A DNA stretch of 36,174 bases. It comes from Rodentibacter sp. Ppn85 (GTDB taxonomy: Bacteria > Pseudomonadota > Gammaproteobacteria > Enterobacterales > Pasteurellaceae). A program made the position numbers and the translations under genes. The stretch's first letter is position 1. Every line of letters begins with the position of its first letter. Below are positions 18,573 through 29,317 of this stretch, piece after piece. The notes under the pieces were generated by a model, which was not told where the DNA came from, did not search any database, and was given only the letters and a program-made list of their open reading frames with translations. Location of the stretch: assembly GCF_001999335.1 (NCBI RefSeq), contig NZ_MLHS01000025.1, positions 1 through 36,174 on the forward strand. Reading direction: 5' to 3'.

Positions 18573-21161
18573 TTATTGTGGTTTCACGACAATATTTAAC
18601 AATTTACCCGGCACGTAAATCACTTTTACGATTTGTTGACCGTCAATGAATTTTTTCACATTCTCATCGGCAAAAGCCGTAGTTTTTACTGTTTCTTCAT
18701 CGGCATTCGAGGCGACGGTAACTTTTCCACGCACCTTACCATTTACTTGTACAACAATGAGTTTTTCATCTTCCACCATTGCCGCTTCATCGGCTTTCAC
18801 CCATTCTGCGGTATCGATGTTGTTTTTATTGCCCAAGGCATGCCATAATTCGAAGCAAATATGTGGTGTAATCGGATAAAGCATACGTACCACCGCACTT
18901 AATGCTTCCTCCATTACGGCGAGATCTTGCTCGGTTTCTAATGGCGCTTTAGTGAGTTTGTTCATCAACTCCATAATTGCCGCAATGGCAGTATTGAAAG
19001 TTTGGCGGCGGCCAATATCATCACTCACTTTTGCTATGGTTTTATGCACTTCACGGCGAAGGGCTTTTTGATCCGCTGAAAGTGCGGTCACATCTAACGC
19101 CGTTTTTGCAGGATTTTGTTGGTATTGATACACCAAGTTCCACACTCGCCCTAAGAAACGTTTCGCCCCTTCCACGCCCGATTCTTGCCATTCAAGGGTC
19201 ATATCCGCAGGGGAAGCGAACATCATAAACAAGCGAACCGTATCCGCACCGTATTTTTCCACCATCTCTTGCGGATCGATACCGTTATTTTTCGATTTCG
19301 ACATTTTGGTCATACCGGAATGTACAAGTTCACGTCCCTCAGGATCAGTCGCTTTAATAATACGACCTTTCTCATCACGCTCAAGGGTGACTTGCGTTGG
19401 GCTGACCCAGATACGTTCATTGGTCGGGCTGATGTAATAGAAGGCATCGGCAAGCACCATACCTTGACATAATAATTTGGTTGCCGGTTCATCGCTAGTT
19501 ACAAACCCGGCATCACGCAAGAGTTTGTGGAAGAAACGGAAATATAACAAGTGCATGGTGGCGTGCTCAATACCGCCGATATATTGATCCACCGGTAACC
19601 AGTAATTCGCTTCCTCTTTGTCTAACATGGCTTCTGCAAATGTAGGGGAGGTGTAGCGTGCGTAATACCAAGAGGATTCCATAAAAGTATCAAAGGTATC
19701 TGTTTCTTTTAACGCCGGTGCATCATTAAAGGTGGTTTTTGCCCAGTTTGGATCCGCTTTAATCGGGCTTTTCACACCGTCCATCACGACATTTTCCGGT
19801 AGAATAATCGGTAAATCTTCCAACGGTGCGGGCACAACATCGCCGTTTTCAAGGGTAAGCATTGGAATTGGTGTGCCCCAATAACGTTGGCGGGATACGC
19901 CCCAGTCACGTAAGCGATAATTTACTTGGCGTTTACCCGTTCCTAATTTTTCAAGTTTATTTGCAATGCCGTTGAATGCACTGTCGAAATCTAATCCGTC
20001 AAATTCTGACGAATTGACTAAAACACCGTGCTCGGTGAAAGCTTCTTTGCTTAAATTAATTTCTTGATCGGCAAGCGGTGCAATAACTTGTTTTAACGGT
20101 AAACCGTATTTTTGCGCGAATTCATAGTCGCGTTGGTCGTGAGCAGGCACTGCCATTACTGCCCCCGTACCATAGTGCATTAATACGAAATTCGCCACCC
20201 AAATCGGTAATTTTTCACCGGTTAACGGGTGAATAGCAAACAAACCTGTCGCCATACCTTTTTTCTCCATAGTGGCAAGATCGGCTTCGGCAACTTTCGC
20301 ATTTTTCGCTTCTTGAATGAATGCGGCCAGTTCGGGATTATCTTGTGCCGCAAGGCTTGCTAATGGGTGAGCGGCGGCAATACCTAAATAGCTCACACCA
20401 TAGAAAGTATCGGGGCGGGTTGTGTAAACCGATAATTTTTTATCGGTTTCCGCTACATCAAAGGTAATTTCTACCCCTTCTGAACGACCGATCCAGTTTC
20501 GTTGCATGGTTTTCACCATATCCGGCCATTGCGGAAGGTTATCCAGCCCGCCTAATAACTGTTCGGCATAATCTGTGATTTTAATAAACCATTGTGGGAT
20601 TTCTTTTTGTTCCACAGGCGTATCGCAACGCCAACAGCAACTGTCATGCACTTGCTCGTTGGCAAGTACCGTTTCATCATTCGGACACCAGTTTACGGTT
20701 GAGGTTTTTTTATACACTAAGCCTTTCTTGTAAAGCTCGGTAAAAAACCATTGTTCCCATTTGTAATATTCGGGTTTACAGGTCGCAATTTCGCGATCCC
20801 AATCATAACCAAAGCCCAACATTTTGAGCTGATTCTTCATATATTCAATGTTTTCGTATGTCCATTTTGCCGGTGCGGTTTTATGTTTAATCGCCGCCCC
20901 TTCCGCAGGCAAACCAAAGGCATCCCAACCAATCGGTTGTAACACATTTTTACCGTTCATACGTTGATAACGCGAAACCACATCACCAATCGTATAGTTA
21001 CGCACATGTCCCATATGCAGACGGCCGGACGGATACGGGAACATAGAAAGACAATAATATTTCTCTTTATTTACATCTTTAACCGCTTTAAAGACTTTAT
21101 TTTCTGCCCAATACTGTTGAACCTTAGGTTCAATCATATCGGGACGATATTGTTCTTGCAT
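18573..21161 (-). CDS. leuS: Leucyl-tRNA synthetase
   Basis: LeuS charges tRNA-Leu and edits mischarged products. The 862 residues match E. coli (860). The class I motifs are HMGH at residues 49-52 and KMSKS at 619-623. A zinc-binding stretch with CPND and a CC-x2-C cluster (near 156-179) and the CP1 editing domain lie between them. The C-terminus includes VNGKVRGKV. The start follows AAGGTGATTTT. It begins the minus-strand group leuS-lptE-holA. Uptake signals occur at 18892 and 19080. Confidence 0.98.
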   Translation of the reverse strand: MQEQYRPDMIEPKVQQYWAENKVFKAVKDVNKEKYYCLSMFPYPSGRLHMGHVRNYTIGDVVSRYQRMNGKNVLQPIGWDAFGLPAEGAAIKHKTAPAKWTYENIEYMKNQLKMLGFGYDWDREIATCKPEYYKWEQWFFTELYKKGLVYKKTSTVNWCPNDETVLANEQVHDSCCWRCDTPVEQKEIPQWFIKITDYAEQLLGGLDNLPQWPDMVKTMQRNWIGRSEGVEITFDVAETDKKLSVYTTRPDTFYGVSYLGIAAAHPLASLAAQDNPELAAFIQEAKNAKVAEADLATMEKKGMATGLFAIHPLTGEKLPIWVANFVLMHYGTGAVMAVPAHDQRDYEFAQKYGLPLKQVIAPLADQEINLSKEAFTEHGVLVNSSEFDGLDFDSAFNGIANKLEKLGTGKRQVNYRLRDWGVSRQRYWGTPIPMLTLENGDVVPAPLEDLPIILPENVVMDGVKSPIKADPNWAKTTFNDAPALKETDTFDTFMESSWYYARYTSPTFAEAMLDKEEANYWLPVDQYIGGIEHATMHLLYFRFFHKLLRDAGFVTSDEPATKLLCQGMVLADAFYYISPTNERIWVSPTQVTLERDEKGRIIKATDPEGRELVHSGMTKMSKSKNNGIDPQEMVEKYGADTVRLFMMFASPADMTLEWQESGVEGAKRFLGRVWNLVYQYQQNPAKTALDVTALSADQKALRREVHKTIAKVSDDIGRRQTFNTAIAAIMELMNKLTKAPLETEQDLAVMEEALSAVVRMLYPITPHICFELWHALGNKNNIDTAEWVKADEAAMVEDEKLIVVQVNGKVRGKVTVASNADEETVKTTAFADENVKKFIDGQQIVKVIYVPGKLLNIVVKPQ
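18892..18900 (-). repeat. DNA uptake signal inside leuS (first)
   Basis: Exact ACCGCACTT core; on the coding strand encodes LSAVVR. Confidence 0.85.
19080..19088 (+). repeat. DNA uptake signal inside leuS (second)
   Basis: Exact AAGTGCGGT core; the coding strand encodes VTALSA. Confidence 0.85.
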
Positions 21162-21180
21162 AAAATCACCTTAAATTTTG

Positions 21181-21189
21181 ACCGCACTT
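21181..21189 (-). repeat. DNA uptake signal upstream of leuS
   Basis: Exact ACCGCACTT core in the leuS 5' region; a facing copy lies at 21266. Confidence 0.85.
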
Positions 21190-21265
21190 TGGCGGGATTT
21201 TTACATGAGAAAATTGGTTCATAGAATATCGTAAAATGCCGTAAATTGGTAGGCTAAGAGGTGTA

Positions 21266-21274
21266 AAGTGCGGT
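21266..21274 (+). repeat. DNA uptake signal downstream of yggU
   Basis: Exact AAGTGCGGT core. It faces the copy at 21181 across 76 bases, too far apart for a simple terminator stem. Confidence 0.85.
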
Positions 21275-21289
21275 CATTTTTTGCTTGTT

Positions 21290-21577
21290 TTATAACAAAT
21301 TCTCGATTTCTTTCGGGATTAATTTAGGATCAGGAATCCAAATTTGTTTATGGCGATTTAATTCGCCTTTTTCCAACAGGAGACTGCTTTTCGGTACTTT
21401 GAAAATTTTGCTTAAGAATTTCAATAAATGTGCGTTTGCTTGTCCTTCTATAGGAGGGGCGGTAACGGTGATTTTGAGTTCTTCATTATGTATTCCAACA
21501 ATTTGATCTTTGCTGGCTTTGGGTTGTAAAAAAATCTTTAAACGAATGCCGTCGGGCGTTTTTTCGATTGCTGACAT
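21290..21577 (-). CDS. yggU: YggU / DUF167 family protein
   Basis: This 95-residue protein matches the small DUF167 fold: IRLKIFLQPKASKDQIVG, ELKITVTAPPIEGQANAHLLKFLSK with the conserved PPxxGxAN core, and a basic LLLEKGELNRHKQIWI segment. The family's biochemical role is unknown; structures are known but no activity is established. It lies downstream of yggT on the same strand with a hairpin between, matching the yggT-yggU pair of E. coli. Confidence 0.92.
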   Translation of the reverse strand: MSAIEKTPDGIRLKIFLQPKASKDQIVGIHNEELKITVTAPPIEGQANAHLLKFLSKIFKVPKSSLLLEKGELNRHKQIWIPDPKLIPKEIENLL

Positions 21578-21598
21578 AGATTAAATCTCATAAACAAA

Positions 21599-21617
21599 AG
21601 CCACGTAGAACGTGGCT
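21599..21617 (-). terminator. Hairpin between yggT and yggU
   Basis: AGCCACGT (21599-21606) and ACGTGGCT (21610-21617) form an 8-bp perfect stem with a 3-base loop. On the minus strand it is followed by TTTTGTTTATG. The short T run suggests partial termination ahead of yggU. Confidence 0.6.
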
Positions 21618-21635
21618 GAAAACATATATTTTATG

Positions 21636-21644
21636 ACCGCACTT
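21636..21644 (-). repeat. DNA uptake signal at the end of yggT
   Basis: Exact ACCGCACTT core just after the yggT stop codon. Confidence 0.85.
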
Positions 21645-22198
21645 TATCCTGCAATCGCCCAAAGCCCTTGTAGCATATCAATCATAAAGTTATTGATAAA
21701 TAATAAGATAAATACGATCACCATTGGTGAAAAATCAATCACGCCGATAGTCGGTAAAATTTTTCTAACCGGGCGTAATAACGGCTCCGACAGTTGATAG
21801 AATGCGTAGAATATAGGATTGTTGCCACGATTAAACCAACTTGAAATCGCACCGATAAACAGCACATAGAAAATGGTCATTCCAATTGCTTTTAAAATGG
21901 TTAATATGCCTAAAATTACCATTACATCAATCGCCAATCCAAAGTAAAGTAAGGATTTTAATGCGCCGAGGATAAAGATCAGCAGGACGGCTGAAGTATC
22001 AATATTTTTGATGATCGGCATCATTTTACGAATGGGTTTAAGTACCGGTTCTGTAATTTTTACCACAAATTGTGAAAGGGGATTGTAGTAATCCACTCTA
22101 GCCAGTTGTAACCAAATGCGTAAAACCAAAATCAGTGCATAGAGGTTGATGATTGAGCCGACAAATAATGCGGTTTGTGATAATTCCATTATAGCCAT
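21644..22198 (-). CDS. yggT: YggT family membrane protein
   Basis: The 184-residue inner-membrane protein contains two YGGT repeats. Each shows a hydrophobic span and a segment of the form [22 protein letters not shown] (first) or [25 protein letters not shown] (second). Four membrane segments are apparent. Members have been linked to osmotic or ion stress in E. coli, but the molecular role is not settled. The start overlaps the corA 3' end by 10 bp, so translation is probably coupled. Confidence 0.93.
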   Translation of the reverse strand: MAIMELSQTALFVGSIINLYALILVLRIWLQLARVDYYNPLSQFVVKITEPVLKPIRKMMPIIKNIDTSAVLLIFILGALKSLLYFGLAIDVMVILGILTILKAIGMTIFYVLFIGAISSWFNRGNNPIFYAFYQLSEPLLRPVRKILPTIGVIDFSPMVIVFILLFINNFMIDMLQGLWAIAG

Positions 22199-23136
22199 CC
22201 TTTTCGTTTGAAATAAATATATGGTGTGAGTGCTGCGGCGATCATTAGGCCGATAGCCATTGGGTAACCGTATTTAAAATGGAGCTCCGGCATAAATTCA
22301 AAGTTCATTCCGTAAGTAGAGGCGACTAATGTTGCCGGTAGGAACATAACGGATACTACCGAGAAAAATTTCATAATTTTGTTCTGCTCAATATTAATGT
22401 AACCCATTGCCGCTTGCATGAGAAAGTTCACTTTTTGGAATAATGATTCGTTATGCGGTTGTAGGGATTCAATATCTCGTAGAATTTCTCGAGCCTGTTC
22501 CAGCTGATTTGCCGGTAAACGGGTTTTGCGTACTAAAAAACCGAGTGCGCGTTGGGTATCCATCAAGCATAGACGCACTTTAGAACTGGTATCCTCCTGT
22601 TCGGTGAGTGTATTTAAGGCTTCATCAAACGCTTCGCCTTGGGTACCGTTTAAAATCACTCGACTTAATTCTTCTAGGTCAGCATAAACATTTTCAATCA
22701 CATCGGCAAGTTGTTCGATTTTGGTTTCAAATAAATCAAGTAACACTTCATAAGCATTAAATTCCAGTAAACGCTGACTACGGGATCGCATACGATATAA
22801 ACGAAATGCGGGAAGTTCCCGATCTCGTAAGGTAAATAAACGACCATCGCGAATGGTAAACGCCACACTGGCAAGATCCGCATAGTTATTTTCATCTTCA
22901 CAGTAAAAGAATGAGTGTAAATGTAGGCCGTCTTCGTCTTCAAAGAAACGGGCGGATGCTTCGATATCTTCTAATTCAAGAAAAGAGGCAAGGCTTTGAC
23001 CCAAGTTGTCTTGTAGCGTTTCACGCTCTTCGCCGGTAGGTTCAAGCAAATCAAGCCAGATTGCGCTGTTGAGATCGGTTTGATTTTCATCAATCCGAAA
23101 TAGACGGGAATCGTTGATAGTAAAAGCATTGATCAT
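22189..23136 (-). CDS. corA: Magnesium/cobalt transporter CorA
   Basis: CorA forms a homopentameric Mg2+ channel in the inner membrane. The 315-residue protein (E. coli 316) has a large acidic cytoplasmic N-terminal domain, two C-terminal membrane helices, and the selectivity motif YGMN (residues 275-278) between them. It ends in the usual basic tail FKRKGWL. The start follows AAAAGGAGTATGAA. It heads the minus-strand unit corA-yggT-yggU. No Mg-responsive leader is evident in its upstream region. Confidence 0.96.
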   Translation of the reverse strand: MINAFTINDSRLFRIDENQTDLNSAIWLDLLEPTGEERETLQDNLGQSLASFLELEDIEASARFFEDEDGLHLHSFFYCEDENNYADLASVAFTIRDGRLFTLRDRELPAFRLYRMRSRSQRLLEFNAYEVLLDLFETKIEQLADVIENVYADLEELSRVILNGTQGEAFDEALNTLTEQEDTSSKVRLCLMDTQRALGFLVRKTRLPANQLEQAREILRDIESLQPHNESLFQKVNFLMQAAMGYINIEQNKIMKFFSVVSVMFLPATLVASTYGMNFEFMPELHFKYGYPMAIGLMIAAALTPYIYFKRKGWL

Positions 23137-23411
23137 TTCATACTCCTTTTGGGATTATGAACAGTTAACCGTGAACAAAAGAATGTCAAACGAATAAAAG
23201 TGCGGTTAAAAATTGCGGTATTTTCGTTTGGTGTTAAGGATGCCGAAATCGGTAAATCTATCGACGAACTCTCGCCGGTAGCCGTTTTGGCATGTGCGGG
23301 AGTCTAAAGCGATATTCGGTATCGACTATGACTGTCCAAAGTGTGTGTCCTTCTCGTTAAAAAATCGGGCGAATGTTACGCTTGAAAGGGGGATTCGTCA
23401 AGTTTTTATGG
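23137..23411. other. Unexplained intergenic stretch between corA and yajG
   Basis: No full gene fits here. An uptake signal is at 23198-23206. On the plus strand two short readings in different frames look protein-like. The first runs from about 23200 and includes IAVFSFGVKDAEIGKSIDEL before a stop near 23307. The second includes AIFGIDYDCPKCVSFSL and stays open to the yajG terminator. The minus strand also has a short open piece. I recognise none of them. The stretch may be a gene relic or corA upstream DNA. Confidence 0.4.
23198..23206 (+). repeat. DNA uptake signal upstream of corA
   Basis: Exact AAGTGCGGT core followed by TAAAAATT, close to the extended consensus. Confidence 0.85.
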
Positions 23412-23434
23412 AAAAAAATGGGGCAAAATGCCCC
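23412..23434 (-). terminator. yajG terminator
   Basis: GGGGCA (23420-23425) and TGCCCC (23429-23434) form a 6-bp stem with a 3-base loop. On the minus strand a run of seven T follows. It begins eight bases after the stop of the lipoprotein gene. Confidence 0.9.
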
Positions 23435-23442
23435 AAATAGGA

Positions 23443-24042
23443 TTAGCGGGTATATTGATTGATTGCCGTAGCGACTTCTTGATCTTGGTAGATATTATTA
23501 ACTATATCTTTGAAAGTTTCGCCAAGCACTTTTTGGATTTCGTCGTTGCCGGCGTTAAATGCGCCGGATTGTGAACGGCTGACATTAAAGTCTTTGTTAT
23601 ATTTTCCGCCGGCAGCCTGCACATGTACGGTAACTTGAATTTTACTGTTTAGGTTGTAATGTAAATTTCCTTGATCCACCTGAGTGAAAAAATCTTTTAT
23701 TTCAACGGTTACACCTGCATTTGAATTATTTACCTGTCCGATACGGAAACCCTTGCTAACCAGATTTTGTTGCATCACCTGTTGGAATAATTGAGTAACA
23801 TTCGGCGAAGCATTGAGTTTCACCAATTCTCCGTTTTTTACGTAACTGGCGACCTCTTGTTTTGAACGGGAATCGTTTGTCGTGACATAAACAACGGCAG
23901 ATTGATTGACAGTCATAGATGCACTTGGCACAGGAGGTGTGAATATTAATGTATTGGATTGAGCTTGGCAGCCGGCAAGAAATATTGTCGCAACAGTGAG
24001 GGCGGTAAAAGATAATATTTTGATTTTATTCGAGAGTTTCAT
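23443..24042 (-). CDS. yajG: YajG family lipoprotein
   Basis: The 199-residue protein has a lipoprotein signal with lipobox LAGC (C25). Downstream it follows E. coli YajG in order: LIFTPPVP near the N-terminus, then [48 protein letters not shown] and [14 protein letters not shown]. The function of YajG is unknown. It is divergent from bolA, the same pairing as in E. coli (yajG-bolA), which supports the assignment. It ends in a strong private terminator, so it is transcribed alone. Confidence 0.88.
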   Translation of the reverse strand: MKLSNKIKILSFTALTVATIFLAGCQAQSNTLIFTPPVPSASMTVNQSAVVYVTTNDSRSKQEVASYVKNGELVKLNASPNVTQLFQQVMQQNLVSKGFRIGQVNNSNAGVTVEIKDFFTQVDQGNLHYNLNSKIQVTVHVQAAGGKYNKDFNVSRSQSGAFNAGNDEIQKVLGETFKDIVNNIYQDQEVATAINQYTR

Positions 24043-24135
24043 AATTTCCTCAATTAAGCGGGTTAATTTATGCTATTCTTGCAGACTTAATCGCGGATGT
24101 ATAGCCTTTCAACAAAATTTTATTGGAGATTAATC

Positions 24136-24447
24136 ATGTCAAAGCAACAAGAATTATTGGATAAAATAAACTCTGAATTTCAACCGCACTTTGCAACGGT
24201 AGAAAATGAAAGTCATATGCATAGCTCCGGTCGCGGTGCAAATTCTCATTTTAAATTGGTCATTGTGAGTGATGTTTTTGATGGAATGAGTAAGGTTAAA
24301 CGACATCAAAAGGTATATCAATTATTTGCTGACGATCTAAAAAACGGTATTCATGCCTTAGCGCTTCATCTTTATACAAAAAAAGAATGGGAAGAGCGCG
24401 GCGAGGTATTTCCAAATTCACCAAACTGTGTCGGAGTTGGATTGTAA
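24136..24447 (+). CDS. bolA: BolA family regulator / iron-sulfur trafficking protein
   Basis: BolA works with monothiol glutaredoxins in iron-sulfur trafficking and, in E. coli, affects cell shape and stationary-phase genes. The 103-residue protein shows the family core ESHMHSSGRGANSHFKLVIVSD and the KVKRHQKVYQLFADDL helix with conserved histidine. The ATG at 24136 is chosen because the upstream in-frame start (24097) adds 13 residues not found in the family and lies in the leader. An uptake signal at 24183 encodes QPHF, the same peptide as in the SecM-like gene. Confidence 0.93.
   Translation: MSKQQELLDKINSEFQPHFATVENESHMHSSGRGANSHFKLVIVSDVFDGMSKVKRHQKVYQLFADDLKNGIHALALHLYTKKEWEERGEVFPNSPNCVGVGL
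24183..24191 (-). repeat. DNA uptake signal inside bolA
   Basis: Exact ACCGCACTT core; encodes PHF. Confidence 0.85.
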
Positions 24448-24770
24448 TTTGATTGTTTCCCGTCCATAACTCTTTGTGTGTATCTTGCAAAAAGTTCACA
24501 ATTTTTTCACAAAAAGTGTGGGTTAAAGTGGAATGAAACGCAGATTTTAGCTAGAATAAGTCGTTTTAATTTTTATATTTTCAATTTTTTGATGTTGTAA
24601 AAGCTCGCTTGCTTTGTCAAAAAATTAAACCAATTTGAGTTTTTTTAATTATGTGTCAGCTGTTAATGCTTTGATTTTTGAGCATTCTCTGTCACGCTCA
24701 AACACGAGATTGCATTTAACCTCGTTTATTTGCAGTCGTATTTTTAACCTTGAAAAGTAGTGCAAACAGT
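24448..24770. other. AT-rich nqr operon leader region
   Basis: This 323-base gap has no gene. It holds two inverted repeats close together: TTGAGC (24678-24683) with GCTCAA (24696-24701), and ACGAG (24704-24708) with CTCGT (24721-24725), each with a 12-base loop. They could be operators or leader RNA stems ahead of nqrA. Several T-rich tracts follow bolA, but I see no clean terminator and no confident -35/-10 pair for nqrA. Confidence 0.4.
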
Positions 24771-26114
24771 ATGATTACAATTAAGAAAGGCTTGGATCTT
24801 CCTATTGCAGGAAAACCGGCACAAGTAATCCACAGCGGTAACGTTGTGAATCAAGTTGCGATTCTTGGTGAGGAGTATGTGGGGATGCGTCCTTCTATGA
24901 AGGTACGCGAAGGTGATGTTGTTAAGAAAGGACAAGTGCTTTTTGAAGACAAGAAAAATCCCGGTGTGATTTTCACAGCCCCAGCAAGCGGTACTATCAC
25001 AGCAATAAATCGTGGCGAAAAACGTGTATTACAATCTGTGGTAATTAATGTGGAAGGCGATGAACAAATCACTTTCGCAAAATATAATGCAGATGAGCTC
25101 AATACGCTTTCTTCCGAACAAGTAAAACAACATCTTGTGGAATCGGGTTTATGGACCGCATTACGTACGCGTCCTTTCAGCAAAATTCCTATGATTGAAA
25201 GCGAACCTTCTTCTATCTTTGTAAATGCGATGGATACTAATCCTCTCGCGACCAATCCTGAAGTCGTATTAAAAGAGCATTGGCAAGATTTCATCAACGG
25301 TTTAACCGTGTTAAGTCGTTTATTCCCAAGCAAGCCGTTACATCTATGTAAGGCGGGCGACACGAATATTCCGACCGTGGATTTATCAAATCTTCAAATT
25401 CATGACTTCGGCGGGGTACATCCGGCAGGTCTGGTGGGAACGCATATTCACTTTATTGATCCCGTTGGAGCGCGTAAAACCGTATGGCATATTAATTATC
25501 AAGATGTCATTGCTATCGGTAAATTATTCACAACCGGCGAGCTTTATGTTGAGAGAGTGATTTCCCTTGCTGGTCCTCAAGTGAAAAATCCGCGTCTGAT
25601 CCGTACCGTAATTGGCGCAAATCTTTCACAATTGGTGCAAGACGAGCTAAGTGCGGGTGAAAATCGTGTGATTTCCGGTTCTGTGCTATGCGGTAATACA
25701 GCGAAAGGCGCACATGACTATTTAGGTCGTTACGCATTACAGGTTTCGGTTATTGCGGAAGGTAATGAAAAAGAGTTCTTTGGTTGGATTACACCGCAAC
25801 CTAACAAATATTCGATTACCCGTACCGTATTAGGGCACTTTGGTAAAAAATTATTCAATTTTACCACGGCGGAAAATGGCGGTGAGCGTGCGATGGTACC
25901 AATCGGTAACTATGAGCGTGTTATGCCGTTGGATATTTTACCAACATTATTGCTACGTGATTTAATTGCCGGTGATACCGATGGTGCTCAAGCATTAGGT
26001 TGTTTAGAGTTAGATGAAGAAGATTTGGCGCTTTGTTCATTTGTTTGCCCTGGCAAATATGAATACGGTTCCATCTTACGTCAAGCTTTAGAAAAGATTG
26101 AGAAGGAAGGTTAG
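24771..26114 (+). CDS. nqrA: Na+-translocating NADH:quinone reductase subunit A
   Basis: NqrA is the cytoplasmic subunit of Na+-NQR, which oxidises NADH, reduces ubiquinone and exports Na+. From the ATG at 24771 the protein has 447 residues, the standard length. It opens [16 protein letters not shown], followed by the biotinyl-lipoyl-like segment [22 protein letters not shown] found in NqrA and RnfC. An upstream in-frame TTG at 24750 adds seven residues and is not needed. It heads an uninterrupted nqrABCDEF operon; nqrB starts two bases after the stop. Confidence 0.97.
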   Translation: MITIKKGLDLPIAGKPAQVIHSGNVVNQVAILGEEYVGMRPSMKVREGDVVKKGQVLFEDKKNPGVIFTAPASGTITAINRGEKRVLQSVVINVEGDEQITFAKYNADELNTLSSEQVKQHLVESGLWTALRTRPFSKIPMIESEPSSIFVNAMDTNPLATNPEVVLKEHWQDFINGLTVLSRLFPSKPLHLCKAGDTNIPTVDLSNLQIHDFGGVHPAGLVGTHIHFIDPVGARKTVWHINYQDVIAIGKLFTTGELYVERVISLAGPQVKNPRLIRTVIGANLSQLVQDELSAGENRVISGSVLCGNTAKGAHDYLGRYALQVSVIAEGNEKEFFGWITPQPNKYSITRTVLGHFGKKLFNFTTAENGGERAMVPIGNYERVMPLDILPTLLLRDLIAGDTDGAQALGCLELDEEDLALCSFVCPGKYEYGSILRQALEKIEKEG

Positions 26115-26116
26115 AA

Positions 26117-27352
26117 ATGGGTTTAAAAAATCTTTTAGAAAAAATGGAACCCGCGTTTTTACCGGGAGGTAAATACAGCAAGCTTTACCCGATCTTTGAA
26201 TCGATTTATACCTTGCTTTATACGCCGGGTACGGTAACGCACAAAAACACACACGTACGTGATGCGTTAGATTCAAAACGTATGATGATCACCGTGTTCC
26301 TCGCATTATTTCCAGCGATTTTCTATGGTATGTACAATGTGGGTAATCAAGCGATCCCTGCGTTGAATCAATTAGGTAATTTAGAGCAATTAATTGCAAA
26401 TGATTGGCACTATGCACTGGCAAACGGTTTAGGGGTGGATTTAACCTTAAATGCGGGTTGGGGTAGTAAAATGGCCTTAGGCGCAATTTTCTTCCTACCG
26501 ATTTACTTGGTGGTATTTACCGTTTGTACGGTTTGGGAATTATTATTCTCTGTGGTACGTGGTCACGAAGTAAATGAAGGGATGTTTGTTTCTACTATTC
26601 TTTTCGCCTTAATCGTTCCTCCTACTTTACCACTATGGCAAGCGGCGCTCGGTATTAGTTTTGGTATTGTTGTGGCAAAAGAAATTTTCGGTGGCGTAGG
26701 TCGTAACTTTATGAACCCTGCACTTGCCGGTCGTGCTTTCCTATTTTTCGCTTATCCGGCACAAATTTCCGGCGATACCGTGTGGACTGCGGCGGATGGT
26801 TTCTCCGGAGCGACCGCACTTTCACAATGGTCACAAGCGGGTCAAGGTGCGTTGCAACATACGGTAACCGGTCAACCAATCTCTTGGATGGATGCGTTTA
26901 TTGGTAATATCCCGGGTTCAATGGGAGAAGTTTCAACCCTAGCGATTTTAGTGGGTGGTGCAATCATCGTTTTCACCCGAATTGCCTCATGGCGTATTAT
27001 TGCAGGGGTGATGATTGGTATGATTGCGACCTCAACATTGTTTAACCTAATTGGTTCTGAAACGAATCATATGTTCTCAATGCCTTGGCACTGGCATCTT
27101 GTGTTGGGTGGTTTTGCGCTAGGTATGGTGTTCATGGCAACGGATCCTGTTTCGGCATCGTTCACCAATACAGGTAAATGGTGGTATGGTGCTTTGATCG
27201 GTGTAATGGCGGTGTTAATTCGTACTGTAAATCCGGCTTATCCGGAAGGAATGATGCTAGCGATTCTGTTTGCAAACTTATTTGCACCAATTTTTGACTA
27301 CATCGTTGTTCAAGCAAATATCAAACGTCGGAGAGCAAGAACAAATGGCTAA
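26117..27352 (+). CDS. nqrB: Na+-translocating NADH:quinone reductase subunit B
   Basis: NqrB is the main membrane subunit, with about ten helices, riboflavin and a covalently bound FMN on the Na+ path. The 411-residue protein has the flavinylation motif SGAT at residues 230-233; T233 is the expected FMN attachment site (ApbE substrate). The [14 protein letters not shown] segment near the C-terminus is typical of the NqrB/RnfD family. An uptake signal (26813-26821) begins exactly at the T233 codon. The 3' end overlaps nqrC by 8 bp. Confidence 0.97.
   Translation: MGLKNLLEKMEPAFLPGGKYSKLYPIFESIYTLLYTPGTVTHKNTHVRDALDSKRMMITVFLALFPAIFYGMYNVGNQAIPALNQLGNLEQLIANDWHYALANGLGVDLTLNAGWGSKMALGAIFFLPIYLVVFTVCTVWELLFSVVRGHEVNEGMFVSTILFALIVPPTLPLWQAALGISFGIVVAKEIFGGVGRNFMNPALAGRAFLFFAYPAQISGDTVWTAADGFSGATALSQWSQAGQGALQHTVTGQPISWMDAFIGNIPGSMGEVSTLAILVGGAIIVFTRIASWRIIAGVMIGMIATSTLFNLIGSETNHMFSMPWHWHLVLGGFALGMVFMATDPVSASFTNTGKWWYGALIGVMAVLIRTVNPAYPEGMMLAILFANLFAPIFDYIVVQANIKRRRARTNG
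26813..26821 (-). repeat. DNA uptake signal inside nqrB at the flavin site
   Basis: Exact ACCGCACTT; encodes T233-A-L, with T233 the predicted FMN-carrying residue. Confidence 0.88.
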
Positions 27353-28079
27353 GTTTAATAAAGACAGTGTAGGCGGTACAATTCTTGTTGTGTTGCTACT
27401 GAGTTTAGTTTGTTCCATTATTGTTGCTGGTTCCGCAGTGATGTTAAAACCTGCACAAGAAGAACAAAAATTACTCGATAAACAAAAAAATATCCTAAAT
27501 GTTGCAGGACTTTTACAAGACAAAACAAATGTAAAAGAAACCTATGCAAAATTTATTGAACCTCGTTTTATTGATTTGGCAACGGGAGATTATGTTCAGC
27601 AGCCTGATGATTCTCAAGAGGTGATTCCTGCCGAACAAGATAAGGCTAGAATCCGTACTCGTGGAAAAACAGCTGAAATTTATCTTGTGAAAGATGAACA
27701 AGGTCAAACTCAGCAGGTGATCTTACCGATTTACGGTACAGGCTTATGGTCTGTTATGTATGGTTTGGTTTCCGTTCAACCGGACGGCAATACTATTAAT
27801 GGGATCACTTATTATCAACATGGTGAAACTCCGGGATTAGGCGGCGAGATTGAGAATCCGAACTGGTCCGGTTTATTTAAAGGTAAAAAACTTTTCAATG
27901 AACAGCATCAACCGGCTATTCACATTGTGAAAGGTCAAGCGCCAAAAGACGATCATAGTATCGATGGTTTATCCGGTGCAACCTTAACCGCTAAAGGTGT
28001 CCAAGGTACGTTTGATTACTGGTTCAGTGGAAATGGTTTTAGTAAATATCTTGAAAAACTTCAAGCAGGAGCGAACTAA
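27345..28079 (+). CDS. nqrC: Na+-translocating NADH:quinone reductase subunit C
   Basis: NqrC carries the second covalent FMN on a periplasmic domain. From the ATG at 27345 the protein has 244 residues: a single N-terminal membrane helix ([20 protein letters not shown]) and a soluble FMN-binding domain. The motif SGAT is at residues 210-213 with T213 (codon 27981-27983) as the attachment residue. The frame is open further upstream inside nqrB, but 27345 gives the normal family start. The stop overlaps the nqrD start as TAATG. Confidence 0.97.
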   Translation: MAKFNKDSVGGTILVVLLLSLVCSIIVAGSAVMLKPAQEEQKLLDKQKNILNVAGLLQDKTNVKETYAKFIEPRFIDLATGDYVQQPDDSQEVIPAEQDKARIRTRGKTAEIYLVKDEQGQTQQVILPIYGTGLWSVMYGLVSVQPDGNTINGITYYQHGETPGLGGEIENPNWSGLFKGKKLFNEQHQPAIHIVKGQAPKDDHSIDGLSGATLTAKGVQGTFDYWFSGNGFSKYLEKLQAGAN

Positions 28080-28705
28080 TGTCTGGAAAAACAAATTTAA
28101 AAGATCTGTTATTAGCTCCTGTTGCTAAAAACAATCCAATTGCTTTGCAAATCCTTGGGATCTGTTCTGCGTTAGCGGTCACAACGAAGTTAGAAACTGC
28201 ATTTGTTATGGCGATTGCTGTAACTTTAGTAACGGGGTTATCAAACTTATTTGTTTCACTAATTCGTCACTATATTCCCAACAGTATTCGTATTATCGTG
28301 CAACTTGCGATTATCGCTTCATTGGTAATTGTCGTTGACCAAATACTAAAAGCCTATGCTTACGGTTTATCTAAACAGCTTTCGGTATTTGTCGGATTGA
28401 TTATTACAAACTGTATCGTAATGGGGCGTGCAGAAGCTTTTGCAATGAAATCCCCTCCGCTTGAAAGTTTTGTAGACGGTATTGGTAACGGTTTAGGTTA
28501 TGGCACAATGTTAATCATTGTTGCTTTCTTCCGTGAACTTATCGGGTCAGGTAAATTATTCGGTATAACTATTCTTGAAACTATTCAAAATGGTGGTTGG
28601 TACCAAGCAAACGGTTTATTCTTACTTGCACCAAGTGCATTCTTTATCATCGGATTTGTCATCTGGGGATTAAGAACTTGGAAACCGGAGCAACAGGAGA
28701 AATAA
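28079..28705 (+). CDS. nqrD: Na+-translocating NADH:quinone reductase subunit D
   Basis: This 208-residue, six-helix membrane protein is half of the pseudo-symmetric NqrD/E pair. The iron-centre cysteines are at the expected positions: C29 in ILGICSAL and C112 in [15 protein letters not shown]. Those cysteines with the NqrE pair hold the membrane iron cluster that passes electrons from NqrF to NqrC. It is coupled to nqrC by overlapping stop/start codons; nqrE follows three bases later. Confidence 0.97.
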   Translation: MSGKTNLKDLLLAPVAKNNPIALQILGICSALAVTTKLETAFVMAIAVTLVTGLSNLFVSLIRHYIPNSIRIIVQLAIIASLVIVVDQILKAYAYGLSKQLSVFVGLIITNCIVMGRAEAFAMKSPPLESFVDGIGNGLGYGTMLIIVAFFRELIGSGKLFGITILETIQNGGWYQANGLFLLAPSAFFIIGFVIWGLRTWKPEQQEK

Positions 28706-28708
28706 TCA

Positions 28709-29305
28709 ATGGAACATTACATTAGCCTATTTGTGAAGGCCGTCTTCATTGAAAATATGGCACTTTCTTTCTTCTTAGGGATGTGTACATTCTTGGCGGT
28801 ATCAAAAAAGGTATCTACCGCTTTTGGTCTAGGGATTGCTGTAACCTTCGTATTGGGCGTTGCAGTACCGGTTAACCAATTAATTTATGCTAACATACTG
28901 AAAGAAAACGCATTAATTGAAGGTGTGGATTTATCATTCTTGAATTTCATCACCTTTATCGGTGTGATTGCAGGTTTAGTGCAAATTCTTGAGATGGTAT
29001 TAGATAAATTTATGCCGTCTCTTTATAACGCATTAGGGATTTTCTTACCGCTTATCGCAGTAAACTGTGCGATTTTCGGTGGCGTATCCTTTATGGTTCA
29101 ACGTGATTACAATTTCCCTGAGTCTATCGTATACGGTTTCGGTTCCGGTTTAGGTTGGATGCTTGCCATCGTTGCACTTGCCGGCTTAACGGAAAAAATG
29201 AAATATGCGGATATTCCGGGTGGTTTGAAAGGATTAGGTATTACTTTCATCACCGTTGGTTTAATGGCGTTGGGCTTTATGTCCTTCTCCGGTATTCAAT
29301 TATAA
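28709..29305 (+). CDS. nqrE: Na+-translocating NADH:quinone reductase subunit E
   Basis: This 198-residue membrane protein is paralogous to NqrD in inverted topology. C26 (LGMCTFLA) and C120 (VNCAIFGG) are the iron ligands and match the known family positions. It starts with [19 protein letters not shown], the normal family opening. nqrF follows after 12 bases with a TAAGGAGTG ribosome site. Confidence 0.97.
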   Translation: MEHYISLFVKAVFIENMALSFFLGMCTFLAVSKKVSTAFGLGIAVTFVLGVAVPVNQLIYANILKENALIEGVDLSFLNFITFIGVIAGLVQILEMVLDKFMPSLYNALGIFLPLIAVNCAIFGGVSFMVQRDYNFPESIVYGFGSGLGWMLAIVALAGLTEKMKYADIPGGLKGLGITFITVGLMALGFMSFSGIQL

Positions 29306-29317
29306 GGAGTGTAATCA

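Noticed and set aside
21181-21274. Facing uptake signals between leuS and yggU as one terminator
   Set aside because: The arms are 76 bases apart, too far for an intrinsic terminator; treated as two separate uptake signals.
23137-23411. Mg-responsive riboswitch upstream of corA
   Set aside because: No conserved riboswitch core or terminator/antiterminator pair can be made out on the minus strand; CorA in enterobacteria is not known to use one.
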